DNA of 64,000 bases from Acidobacteriaceae bacterium (GTDB taxonomy: Bacteria > Acidobacteriota > Terriglobia > Terriglobales > Acidobacteriaceae): assembly GCA_003165075.1 (NCBI GenBank), contig PLSM01000182.1, forward strand, positions 62,001 through 126,000. The letters are read 5' to 3'. A model generated the notes under the pieces. That model was not told where the DNA came from, did not search any database, and was given only the letters and a program-made list of their open reading frames with translations. A program made the translations under genes and the position numbers. Position 1 is the first letter of the stretch; each line of letters starts with the position of its first letter. Below, one piece after another: positions 33,352 to 42,095 of the stretch.

Positions 33352-33825
33352 CCCTGAAAGTTTAAGGACGTGGGTATACGTAGTCAACCCTTTTCACCGA
33401 AGTGCGGTTTTCTACGCTTGTGGTTGTTTTCTCTAGTGAAGAAAACTGACTTCAGATCGAAGGCGCAGCGGGATGACAAAAGATGAAGCACGCCCAGGCA
33501 AGAGTCTCTTCACGCGGGTGGCGTGGATCAAGCAAAAGACGAGGTCATAAGTGTCTGATGTCTGCATCACTTGCGGAGTTCCGTTCCGAAACCTGGACTG
33601 AGATTCCGCACCCGCCCGCGTGGTGCAATCCAAGCACTTTGCGATGGTGTCATGTAGTTCGAGTCGCTTGTAATCATCGACCAGGTGACCCACGGACCCG
33701 TTTCCGACCGATTGAGCCCCTTGCTCGTTCTCGCTCATTTGGCGATTTTGTTTCTCTTGGATTTTTCCTTTACTTTAACAATAGTATGTTTTATTATCGT
33801 TTGTTCCTTGTATCGGGAGGAAATT
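33352..33825. other. 474-bp divergent control region (DeoR / AgaS-like)
   Basis: No supported gene. It contains the GTTTTCT repeat group at 33407-33446 near the DeoR start. An AT-rich run (about 33745-33810) before the AgaS-like gene is a plausible promoter. Confidence 0.45.
33407..33446. promoter_or_regulatory. Candidate DeoR operator: GTTTTCT direct and inverted repeats
   Basis: GTTTTCT at 33407-33413 and 33426-33432 (19 bp apart), and the inverted copy AGAAAAC at 33440-33446. The last two form a palindrome with a 7-bp spacer. They lie 56-95 bp upstream of the DeoR ATG, where an autoregulatory site would be. Assignment to DeoR is inference. Confidence 0.35.
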
Positions 33826-35061
33826 TTGAGTAAGCTCCTAGTTTCAGAAAGTCTATACGACAAACCCTGGCTCGCCGCAATCGCAAGAAAGCAGGCGAAA
33901 GCAGCAGATTTGCTTGCCCGGACAGAAGAAGAACAGCAAAAGTCTGGATATTTTCATACCTTGCACGAGATTCTGCAGCAGCCGGCAACCTGGCGGGAAA
34001 CGGCCAAGGAATTGGCGTCAATGTCCGACGGACTGCTGCAAACTCTTGCTGGCGCAAGAACTCTGGTTCTCACCGGCTCCGGCAGTTCTGAGTACGCGGG
34101 GGAATGCGTTCGTCTTCCCTTGCAGAACAAGCTGATGATTCCGGCTCAGACCATCGGTGGCGGAATGTTGTTGACGCACGGCGGTAAGGCAATTGCGCCT
34201 GTGCGGCCGGGACTGATGGTTTCCCTGGCCCGATCGGGGGACAGCCCGGAGAGTGTCGAAGCCATTTCGGTGGTACTTGAAACCGAACCCGACATCAGGC
34301 ACCTGGTCGTGACCTGCAACGCGGAAGGGCGATTGGCGACAACGTATCGAGACGATCCGCGTGTGAAAGTGATAGTGCTTGCCGAGCAGACCAATGACCG
34401 CAGCCTGGTAATGACCAGCAGCTTTACAAACATGGTGCTAGCGGCGGCGTTCCTGGGGATGTTAAGAACACCGGATCAGTATGTTTCCCTCGTGCAGAGC
34501 CTCAGTCAAAAGGCGGAAGAACTACTGCGTACGCATTTTGACACCCTGGCCGGTATAGCAAAGCGAGACTTCGATCGAGTGTTCTTTCTTGCAAGCGGGC
34601 CACGCCTGGGTGCTGCCCGCGAATCCGCTTTAAAAATGGTGGAAATGACAGCCGGGAAAGTGTGGGCTGCGAGCGAAACCTACCTGGGCCTGCGTCACGG
34701 GCCGATGAGCGCGGTTCATTCGAATACGTTAGTCGTTTGCTTGCTTTCTTCCCAACCCCTGGTGCGTGCATACGAGTGCGATCTGATTCGTGAGTTGAAT
34801 GACAAGCAACTTGGAATGGCGAAGCTTATTTTCGGCGAGAATATTCCGGCGGATCTGGCCCAAAACAACGATGTCAAGATCGATTGCGACGGCATGGCCA
34901 GTTTGGGCGACGAGAATATACCGGTCCTCGACGTAATTCTAGGGCAGCTGCTCGGATTCTTTCGCTGTTTAAAGGAAGGCCTGAAGCCCGATTCTCCTTC
35001 TAACGATGGAGTGATCAACCGGGTCGTTCAGGAGTTCAGACTCCACCGCGCGGGAGAGTGA
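33826..35061 (+). CDS. AgaS-like SIS-domain sugar isomerase/deaminase
   Basis: 411 aa. The start is most likely TTG at 33826, with GGGAGG 5 bases upstream; no ATG lies in frame near it. Two SIS domains are visible: LTGSGSSEYAG at about 83-93 with SLARSGDSPES near 133-143, and FFLASGPRLGAARESALKM plus the LRHGPMSAV loop in the second half. The family (AgaS/tagatose-6-phosphate ketose-aldose isomerase) converts galactosamine 6-phosphate to tagatose 6-phosphate with loss of ammonia. That fits the GatZ/KbaZ-like and PfkB genes at 60-63 kb. Its stop overlaps the convergent GH36-like gene by 26 bp. Confidence 0.85.
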   Translation: MSKLLVSESLYDKPWLAAIARKQAKAADLLARTEEEQQKSGYFHTLHEILQQPATWRETAKELASMSDGLLQTLAGARTLVLTGSGSSEYAGECVRLPLQNKLMIPAQTIGGGMLLTHGGKAIAPVRPGLMVSLARSGDSPESVEAISVVLETEPDIRHLVVTCNAEGRLATTYRDDPRVKVIVLAEQTNDRSLVMTSSFTNMVLAAAFLGMLRTPDQYVSLVQSLSQKAEELLRTHFDTLAGIAKRDFDRVFFLASGPRLGAARESALKMVEMTAGKVWAASETYLGLRHGPMSAVHSNTLVVCLLSSQPLVRAYECDLIRELNDKQLGMAKLIFGENIPADLAQNNDVKIDCDGMASLGDENIPVLDVILGQLLGFFRCLKEGLKPDSPSNDGVINRVVQEFRLHRAGE

Positions 35062-37534
35062 GGAACCGCACCTTCTCATCTGGGTTGTAGACCGTCGGTA
35101 CCGTTCCCGTGACAGAGATGGCGAGAGTTTTCTGTATCGCGCGCCCGTTCAGTCCCGTGGCCGTCACTGTGACCGTATATTGCCTGGCCTGCGTGTACGC
35201 GTGGGAGACATCCGAGCCATCCGCGCTCACGCCGTCGCCAAAATCCCAGTGATATCCGAGCACCGGTGCATCGGTGCTGCCTGCGGCAGCATGAAAATCC
35301 ACGAGAGCACCAGCCTGCCCAACAGCCGGCGGACGGAGCTCAAAGACAGGAGCTGTCTCAGGGACTGATGTGTCGATCAATTTCAGGATGCGAACAGAAT
35401 GTGGTGGCAGGGAAATCGCAAGCGCACCGTTTTCGATCGGCACCGCGCCGCCGCGAAGGACATTGGTTGCCGTGTATGAGCCATTCGGCTTCAATCCCAG
35501 TGCTTCCAACTTAAGCGTGTGGCTACGCGTCTCCTCTGTAAAGTTGAAGACGGTAAGAATCTGCTGGCGCGGGCTCTCTCTAAGCAGGAAGACGCTTGCC
35601 TGCCCGTCTTCCGGCTCATAGGTCATCAGGTCGAGGGGCGCGGCCGCACGGCCCAGCCGAGCCATATCGAGCAGGTCCGCGTTCCGCACCAGAGCAAGGC
35701 GCTCTGGTGAAGCGCCCAAAGCAGGCAGGTCGTCCCCTATCTCGAACATGCCGCCCGAGACCGCCGACACCGCGATCGAAGCCTCCGCCTCGTCTAGAGT
35801 CAAGGGCTGCTTGTTGCCATGCCAAACCCTGTCGGGGATGACCTGCTCAGAGACAGTAAATGCATCTGGATCGGAACCGTAAAAGTTGCGATTCATGAAG
35901 TAGCGCGCCGCCACACCCGCAGCGGCTTCGCGTGTAGCTTGAAATGTGTGTCCTGTGTCCTGGGAGATGCGGCCGGTGTTCACAATCCCCACCGGCGTGA
36001 GCATGGGGCTTCCATCCTTGTCGAGAACTACATCGTCGCCCACCGTCTCTCGAATCGTCTGCAAACCAATGCGCAAGGCTTCGAGCGCAGTGGTGTTGGG
36101 ACGGTAGTGGACCCCCTCGACAGCGGAGGAATCCATGAAGTCCATTTTGATGAAACGCACACCCCAGTCCTTGGCCATGGTGCGATAGGTAAACCTCAGA
36201 TAGTCTTGCGCACCGGGATTGGTGGTATCGAGCGCATACAACTCGTCAAACCTCCCGCCGACTTTGCCAATGTGGATCGGCTCACCTTCCAGGTTGCGTA
36301 CAAGCCAGTCCTTATGATTCTCATATACCCACGACCGCTCAGAGACCTGGAACGGCGCCACCCAAAGTCCGAACGTAATTCCCTTGCTTTCCACCTGATG
36401 TGCCACTGGCGCTATGCCTTGTGGAAACGTCTTGCCATCTGGAGTGGCGTACTCCCCGCGCGCAAACTGGTACCCCTCATCCACCTGGAAGTAGCGATAA
36501 CCAAGCGACTCGATGTTCTGCGCGAGCCACTCAGCATTGGTGAGGACAGTATTTGCGGTTATGCCATAGTAGTAAGCCGTCCAACTCCACCATCCGATGG
36601 GCGTTGGCGTGGAGACAAGTGCCTTGTGAAGGATTCGAACCACCTGCCCGTAGTTCTCAAGCTGCTCATGATAGTCGGAACCGACTTCGAACATTAGCCG
36701 CTCCGAGCGAATGCTCTCTCCTGCGGGCACGGTCAGCCTGAATGGAACGATATTGCCCGATGAGTATCCCTGTTGCTGCTCGAGCAACGCCTCGTTCGTT
36801 CCGGTATCCTCAATATCGTACGAACCTGAGCTTTGCAGGTGGAAGACGGTAAGGAGCTTGTCGGCGGAAAGCGCCCCCAGGAAGAGACTTTGTTGGCTCT
36901 TCCGGTTGTATATCAGTTGGCTCCCAAACGCCTCGTGAACGCCGCCGCTTGCTTCCCCGTGGTTCAGCATCCTCACATAAGGAATGTCTTCACTGAACCT
37001 GTCAGAGAGGATGACGTCTTCCGAAGCAGGTCCGTTCAGGTTCGGCGCCCCACCAGAGTTACCGATCACCACGTGAATGGAATGCACCTCGATGGTCCGT
37101 ACCGTGGAGTTGTCCACAATGACAGCTATATCTCCCCAGGGATGATCGGCGTAGACGCGAAACTCGCAGACGACGTTAGGCATACCGGCTAATCCGGAAT
37201 GAGTCACGGTCATGAGATGGCCCGATCCAAATTCATCATTCAACGGGGCAACCGCCGTCAAATGCTGGGGATAGAGTGACGATTTGAGCGTCCCCATTGC
37301 AGTTTCGACCTCAACTTCAGAGCGCAAGACGTCTCCGGGAATAACCGTCGATCGCAGAGCGTAGAATCCGTCACCAAATGCCTCGATGATGAGATTCCCG
37401 CCGCGAATCAGATTCCGCGAAGAAGATCCGGGCTTTTCGTGCCGTCGGCTGGAAGGCCAGACCAATAGCGACGAAATCGTGAGGAGCAATATCGGGATCA
37501 AACGCATCCACTTCATCTCAAAAGTCCTATTCAT
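35036..37534 (-). CDS. Secreted GH36-like alpha-galactosidase with C-terminal PKD domain
   Basis: 832 aa from the ATG at 37534, with GAAGGA 9 bases upstream. An N-terminal hydrophobic signal (LIPILLLTISSLLVW) leads to a beta-sandwich domain and then a TIM barrel with GWWSW near 314-318, FQVDEGYQ near 349-356 and KMDF with probable nucleophile D465. These match the GH27/GH36/GH31-clan D alpha-galactosidases. A C-terminal antiparallel domain follows, then a PKD domain (YHWDFGDG at about 761-768, HAYTQARQYTVTV). The PKD module may bind polysaccharide or protein. Enzyme probably releases alpha-galactose outside the cytoplasm. Exact substrate uncertain. Confidence 0.8.
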   Translation of the reverse strand: MNRTFEMKWMRLIPILLLTISSLLVWPSSRRHEKPGSSSRNLIRGGNLIIEAFGDGFYALRSTVIPGDVLRSEVEVETAMGTLKSSLYPQHLTAVAPLNDEFGSGHLMTVTHSGLAGMPNVVCEFRVYADHPWGDIAVIVDNSTVRTIEVHSIHVVIGNSGGAPNLNGPASEDVILSDRFSEDIPYVRMLNHGEASGGVHEAFGSQLIYNRKSQQSLFLGALSADKLLTVFHLQSSGSYDIEDTGTNEALLEQQQGYSSGNIVPFRLTVPAGESIRSERLMFEVGSDYHEQLENYGQVVRILHKALVSTPTPIGWWSWTAYYYGITANTVLTNAEWLAQNIESLGYRYFQVDEGYQFARGEYATPDGKTFPQGIAPVAHQVESKGITFGLWVAPFQVSERSWVYENHKDWLVRNLEGEPIHIGKVGGRFDELYALDTTNPGAQDYLRFTYRTMAKDWGVRFIKMDFMDSSAVEGVHYRPNTTALEALRIGLQTIRETVGDDVVLDKDGSPMLTPVGIVNTGRISQDTGHTFQATREAAAGVAARYFMNRNFYGSDPDAFTVSEQVIPDRVWHGNKQPLTLDEAEASIAVSAVSGGMFEIGDDLPALGASPERLALVRNADLLDMARLGRAAAPLDLMTYEPEDGQASVFLLRESPRQQILTVFNFTEETRSHTLKLEALGLKPNGSYTATNVLRGGAVPIENGALAISLPPHSVRILKLIDTSVPETAPVFELRPPAVGQAGALVDFHAAAGSTDAPVLGYHWDFGDGVSADGSDVSHAYTQARQYTVTVTATGLNGRAIQKTLAISVTGTVPTVYNPDEKVRFLTLPRGGV

Positions 37535-38349
37535 TGCATATGTCCTTCTGGGAAACTGGAATCCACACATGAGTCGACTGCAATCTGCAGCCGGATTGCT
37601 CCGACGCCAGTGTGTTGCCCATGGCACACACAACCCGACGCCTGTTCATCGAAAGCCGAGAATCCGAGCTTCACACGAGCCGCGGATCTACGGACTGGAA
37701 TGAGGAACAGAAATGGAGCCTCCTTCCCCTCAGCAAAACGAGTTGACCATGTCTTCATAGCGCGTTGCAGATGCGCAACTTCAGGAGAGCTCAATTTGTT
37801 TTCTCCAACATCTCTTGCGGGAGTATCTTACGTTGTTCTTTCTTTTCTACACTACTTATTTCGCTTAAGAAAGCCGAATCTCTGTCTCACAACGAGCTTA
37901 TTGAAGGACACCGGGGATGCCAAACGGATCTATGTCAGGACTTATGCACTCTTCAACCACAAGCCCGCATGAATCCGCCCATTGAAGCTTCATATTCCGG
38001 CATTTGCGACCCAAAATGGGCCAAGATATTTTCGAAACTAAACGCTGCAGAACGCTGTAAAAGCATAAACGAGGTGCTAACCTTATTTGGTTAGCGATGT
38101 GGTCAGGCGGCCAGTAAGCAGAAATGCTACGCCGCATTAGCTTCTTAGGGGAAATCGATCAACATCATTTCCGCGGCAAGGACGAAGTAATCCGCGAACT
38201 GCAGATCGATCAGGGGAATTGAGTATTAGCTGGAAGCCTAGTTGGGGGTTCTTCCCCGAATATGGGGAAGCACCACAGCATAAGCCAGGCGATAGGGCCT
38301 GGCCAAAGTGGGACGGCAGAGACGCTAGGTCAATGAATGGAGAGGCAAA
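37535..38349. other. 815-bp intergenic region without a supported gene
   Basis: Lies between the divergent GH36-like and Gfo/Idh genes. Short open frames have no ribosome site or family likeness. It contains a T-rich stretch (about 37795-37870), probably promoter DNA for the GH36-like gene and with one GTTTTCT at 37798, and the inverted repeat at 38076-38095. Confidence 0.45.
38076..38095. promoter_or_regulatory. 20-bp inverted repeat, possible operator
   Basis: GCTAACC (38076-38082) and GGTTAGC (38089-38095) are exact complements around TTATTT. It lies 255 bp upstream of the Gfo/Idh start. The size suits a LacI- or TetR-type operator, but no regulator gene of those types is in the window. 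Confidence 0.35.
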
Positions 38350-39678
38350 ATGGTGAGTCGACGCGACTTTCTCGACACGCTTGCAGTAGGGGCAGCAGGT
38401 TTGGCAATTGGATCGACAGCGAAGAGCTACGGGCAGATCCTCGGATCCAACGATAGGCTCAACTTTGCAATCATCGGCCTGAGGTGGCGTGGCTACGCAC
38501 ATCTTTCAGCGCTTAAGGCAAATGTGGATACTGCGCGTGTGTCGCATATTTGCGATGTGGATAGCAGTATTTTGGCCAAGTTTGCCGGTATCGCGGAACA
38601 GGAGCTGGGATATGCTCCGTCAAGCGAGAAAGACTTTCGCCACCTGCTCCAGCAAAAGGATCTGGATGCTATTACCATTGCCACTCCCGACCACTGGCAC
38701 ACCCCTTTGGCAATTGCCGCAATACAGGCAGGTAAGCACGTCTATGTTGAAAAGCCCTGCAGCCACAATCCTGCCGAGGGGGCGCTGTTGGTGCAAGTTC
38801 AACAGAAGTATCAGAAGTTAGTGCAACAAGGAACACAGCAGCGATCATGCTCGCGCACCATGGAGGCCATCGATAAGATACACAATGGTCTTATCGGTAA
38901 GCCCTACTTCGCCAAAGGTTGGTACAGCAACGTAAGGAAATCAATCGGGACCGGCCAGGACGCGGCTGTTCCTCCACAGCTAGATTGGGATCTCTGGCAG
39001 GGACCAGCGCCACGGAGACCATATAAAGACAATATTCACCCATATAACTGGCACTGGTTCAAGCACTGGGGAACTGGCGAGGCCCTGAACAATGGCACGC
39101 ATAGTATCGATCTCTGCCGTTGGGCGCTCGGAGTCGACTATCCGAACAGCGCTTCCTCGGTGGGAGGCAGATACCACTTCAAAGACGATTGGCAGTTTCC
39201 CGACACCCTAGTGACCAGTTTTGACTATGGCGGCAAAATGATTTCGTGGGAGGGCAAATCCTGCAACGGGATGAAATATTACGACCATGATGCGGGTTTG
39301 ACGGTGATGGGAACCACCGGCTCGGTGTTTATCTACGGAGATGGCGGCAGTGGCTATGAGGTCTATGACCTGAAGGGAAACAAAACAGGTGTATTCAAAG
39401 ACGACAGCTCAACCCCATTTTATGACCACCTCGACGGCGACATCCCCACGGCTGCCCACTTCGCCAACTTGATCGCGGCAATCCGTAAGGGAGAGAAGCT
39501 CCATGCGCCAATCTCCGAAGGCAATGTCGTTGTTACCATGCTTCAACTCTCTAACATTTCCTGGGCGTTGAAGCGGGAACTGCAACTCGATTCACGAAGC
39601 GGGCAAATCCTGAACGATTCGCAGGCCATGACGATGTGGGGGCGCGAATACGAGAACGGTTGGGCACCCCATCTCTGA
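38350..39678 (+). CDS. Tat-signal Gfo/Idh/MocA-family oxidoreductase
   Basis: 442 aa, with GAGAGG just before the ATG. Tat signal SRRDFLDTLAVGAAG (3-17). An NAD(P)-binding fold follows: ATPDHWHTPL near 111-120 and VEKPCSH at 133-139, whose EKP lysine is the family's catalytic/cofactor residue. The dinucleotide loop reads GLRWRG (43-48) where relatives usually have GxGxRG, so the middle glycine is replaced by Trp. The C-terminal sheet domain includes NNGTHSIDLCRWALG with the substrate His. Secreted members of this group in Acidobacteria and Bacteroidetes include NAD-retaining glycoside-processing enzymes; substrate here unknown. Confidence 0.82.
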   Translation: MVSRRDFLDTLAVGAAGLAIGSTAKSYGQILGSNDRLNFAIIGLRWRGYAHLSALKANVDTARVSHICDVDSSILAKFAGIAEQELGYAPSSEKDFRHLLQQKDLDAITIATPDHWHTPLAIAAIQAGKHVYVEKPCSHNPAEGALLVQVQQKYQKLVQQGTQQRSCSRTMEAIDKIHNGLIGKPYFAKGWYSNVRKSIGTGQDAAVPPQLDWDLWQGPAPRRPYKDNIHPYNWHWFKHWGTGEALNNGTHSIDLCRWALGVDYPNSASSVGGRYHFKDDWQFPDTLVTSFDYGGKMISWEGKSCNGMKYYDHDAGLTVMGTTGSVFIYGDGGSGYEVYDLKGNKTGVFKDDSSTPFYDHLDGDIPTAAHFANLIAAIRKGEKLHAPISEGNVVVTMLQLSNISWALKRELQLDSRSGQILNDSQAMTMWGREYENGWAPHL

Positions 39679-40032
39679 GACGCCTCCGGCGCCCGCGAGA
39701 GTCTATTTGCAGTGTGCCGTATCGGAGCGATTCTCCGATCGGCGTCGAATCACCGTAGTTCATTGCGGACATTGCAGAGTGGCAAGTCACTAAGTGGAGA
39801 GCGCAATGACCTCTCATCTAGAATGAAACTTGCTCACCCCGCGAATTCGGGCGCCCTCATTGTGGCAATGTATGCTGCTTCCGGATCGGCCCTTTCAACT
39901 GCGGAGGAATCACACTGATTTTTTGGGAGTAGTTATGTGGATTGCAGTTAAACAATTGCGGCGAATTCTGGAAGCTCAGTCGAACGCTGCGATAGCTTTG
40001 GCCTTGCGGCATTTTTGAGGAGATCAGAAAGC
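39679..40032. other. 354-bp intergenic region
   Basis: I see no gene, repeat or clear promoter here apart from the GAGGAG ribosome site at 40017-40022 of the next gene. Confidence 0.4.
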
Positions 40033-41238
40033 ATGAATCGTCGCCAACTGTTATACGGGGCCGGTATCGGACTTATGTCGAGTGTCGCTACTAAGGCGGG
40101 AGAGAAACCAACCCCGTCGAAGGATGAACAGCCGGAACACAGAGCGCTCAGACTTTCTGACTATCAGCCCACCAGCATGCTGCATGTGCGCGAGACACGT
40201 GTGGAGCGAGCGCTCTACCCGGTGATCGACATCCACACCCACATAACTGAGTCCAAAAAGTCAGTTAACGGCGTTGACCTGGCCGCCGAGCGGAACTTCT
40301 ACGCCAGTCCAAATGAACTGATCGAGGTGATGGATCGCAAAAACATCCGCTCCATGGTAAATCTTACGGGTGGATTCGGGTCTGGCTTGACTGAGACTGT
40401 CGAGAAATATGATAAGAGCTACCGTGACCGTTTTTATACTTTCACTGAGCCCTGCTACTCGCGGTTCCTCGAGCCTGGCTATCCAGACATTCAGGCTCAA
40501 GCAATCGAGCAAGCGCATCGCGAAGGTGCGTGTGGGCTCAAGATTCTGAAGACGCTTGGTCTTTACCTGCGGGATAACATCACTACGGGTAAGCTGGTGA
40601 AGATCGATGACCCGAGATTCGATCCGATGTGGGATGCATGTGGGCAATTCAACATGCCCGTTGCGATTCACATCTCTGACCCGATAGCTTTCTTCACTCC
40701 CACAGATCGATTCAACGAGCGCTTTGAAGAGTTGAATAATCATCCGGACTGGTCCTATTATGGTCGTGATTTCCCCACCAATGCCGAGCTGATCGAGGCG
40801 AGAAATCGGATGATAACCCGTCATCCCAAAACACGGTTTATTGTGTTGCATGTAGGCAATTTTGCTGAGAATCTGGACAACGTCTCCGAGAATTTGGATC
40901 GCTTTGCGAACATGAACGTCGACATCGCCGCGCGGATCGGCGAACTGGGGCGGCAACCGCGCACAGCCCGCGCATTTTTTGAAAGATATCAAGACAGAAT
41001 TCTGTTCGGGACGGATGCCACCCCGCACGCTGACAATTACCCACAACAAGTATTCAGCGACGAACTCTATGAGATTTACTACCGATTTCTTGAGACAGAT
41101 GATGAGTATTTTGACTATGCTCCCGCAAAGGTTCCACCGCAGGGTCGTTGGCGCATCTATGGACTCAACCTCCCGGCATCGATTCTTCGCAAGGTGTACA
41201 ACGCGAACGCAGTGCGCGAATTGCGGCTCTCAATCTAA
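40033..41238 (+). CDS. Exported amidohydrolase-2-family (TIM-barrel) hydrolase
   Basis: 401 aa from the ATG at 40033, with GAGGAG 10 bases upstream; an in-frame TTG at 40015 is less likely. N terminus NRRQLLYGAGIGL resembles a weak Tat signal. The first metal motif is DIHTH (66-70, H-x-H). Later landmarks are LKILKTLGLYLRD with a possible bridging Lys, VAIHISDP (His ligand), FIVLHVGNF and ILFGTDATP (the Asp ligand). The amidohydrolase-2 group includes sugar lactonases and aromatic decarboxylases. With dehydratases and glycosidases around, lactone hydrolysis is plausible but unproven. First of three plus-strand genes. Confidence 0.75.
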   Translation: MNRRQLLYGAGIGLMSSVATKAGEKPTPSKDEQPEHRALRLSDYQPTSMLHVRETRVERALYPVIDIHTHITESKKSVNGVDLAAERNFYASPNELIEVMDRKNIRSMVNLTGGFGSGLTETVEKYDKSYRDRFYTFTEPCYSRFLEPGYPDIQAQAIEQAHREGACGLKILKTLGLYLRDNITTGKLVKIDDPRFDPMWDACGQFNMPVAIHISDPIAFFTPTDRFNERFEELNNHPDWSYYGRDFPTNAELIEARNRMITRHPKTRFIVLHVGNFAENLDNVSENLDRFANMNVDIAARIGELGRQPRTARAFFERYQDRILFGTDATPHADNYPQQVFSDELYEIYYRFLETDDEYFDYAPAKVPPQGRWRIYGLNLPASILRKVYNANAVRELRLSI

Positions 41239-41252
41239 GAGGTATCCCGGGT

Positions 41253-42053
41253 ATGCGAGTTGAAGTTCCGCTTTCTATTTGCGGGTTCTCTGGAGACAGC
41301 GCTGACCTCGGCGCTCGAAATCATGGCTCGGCGAAGAAGTCGCTTTTGAAAATGGTCCTCGTTTCATGCCTACTTCTTATGGATGGAACTGCTGGTGCAC
41401 GAGCGGCCGAGGACAGCATCTTCATGAGTGCCTTCGCAGCCAACGACATAGCGTTAGACACAAACCCACAATCAAGCTTTTGGAAGGTAGCGCCCTCGGT
41501 GTATGCGGATGTCGATGATCACGGGAAACGCATTTCGGAGTATCGAACTCGGATAAGCTCTCGATGGACGAATAAGTATCTATACCTTTTATTCGAATGC
41601 CCGTACAAGGATCTCTATTTGAAGCCTGCGCCGAATGTGACGGCAGAGACCTACGGGCTTTGGGACTGGGATGTCGCTGAATTATTTATCGGTTCCGACT
41701 TCCATAATATTCGGAGGTACAAGGAGTTCGAGGTTTCGCCCCAGCGAGAGTGGATCGATCTCGATGTCAATCTTGATCTGCCGGATCATACTGTCGGATG
41801 GTCCTGGAACTCCGGATTCCAAGTAGATGCACGCATTGATGCCGGCGCAAACATCTGGTACGGCGCGATGCGAATCCCCTTTGCTGCTCTCGATCGGCGC
41901 CATCCAGTTGCAGGCAATAGCTTTCGCGTGAACCTGTTTCGCAGTCAAGGGCCACCACAACATCGGCAGTCGATCACATGGAGACCCCCAATGGCTGATA
42001 CCTTTCACATCCCGGAACGGTTCGGTCTACTTATGCTTGTTAAGGCTAAGTAG
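41253..42053 (+). CDS. Secreted CBM9-like carbohydrate-binding protein
   Basis: 266 aa from the ATG at 41253 (GAGG about 10 bases upstream), 14 bp after the amidohydrolase. A long basic n-region precedes a hydrophobic signal core (MVLVSCLLLMDGTAGARA); an internal ATG there could be the real start. The mature part is a beta-sandwich of family-9 carbohydrate-binding/DOMON type: TRISSRWTNKYLYLLFECPY, WDWDVAELFIG, YKEFEVSPQREWID, WYGAMRIPFAAL and RVNLFRSQGPP are the characteristic strands. No catalytic domain is present. Probably binds released sugars or substrate glycan at the cell surface. Confidence 0.7.
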   Translation: MRVEVPLSICGFSGDSADLGARNHGSAKKSLLKMVLVSCLLLMDGTAGARAAEDSIFMSAFAANDIALDTNPQSSFWKVAPSVYADVDDHGKRISEYRTRISSRWTNKYLYLLFECPYKDLYLKPAPNVTAETYGLWDWDVAELFIGSDFHNIRRYKEFEVSPQREWIDLDVNLDLPDHTVGWSWNSGFQVDARIDAGANIWYGAMRIPFAALDRRHPVAGNSFRVNLFRSQGPPQHRQSITWRPPMADTFHIPERFGLLMLVKAK

Positions 42054-42095
42054 TCGCGTACGCAGGGTTACTTCGCAACTAACTATGAGGTTCAG

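Noticed and set aside
35819-36697. A 292-codon plus-strand open frame inside the GH36-like gene
   Set aside because: Antisense to a well-supported catalytic domain with the KMDF motif.
37610-38094. Short plus-strand frames of about 110-120 codons between the GH36-like and Gfo/Idh genes
   Set aside because: No ribosome site, irregular composition, and overlapping frames of equal length; treated as non-coding.
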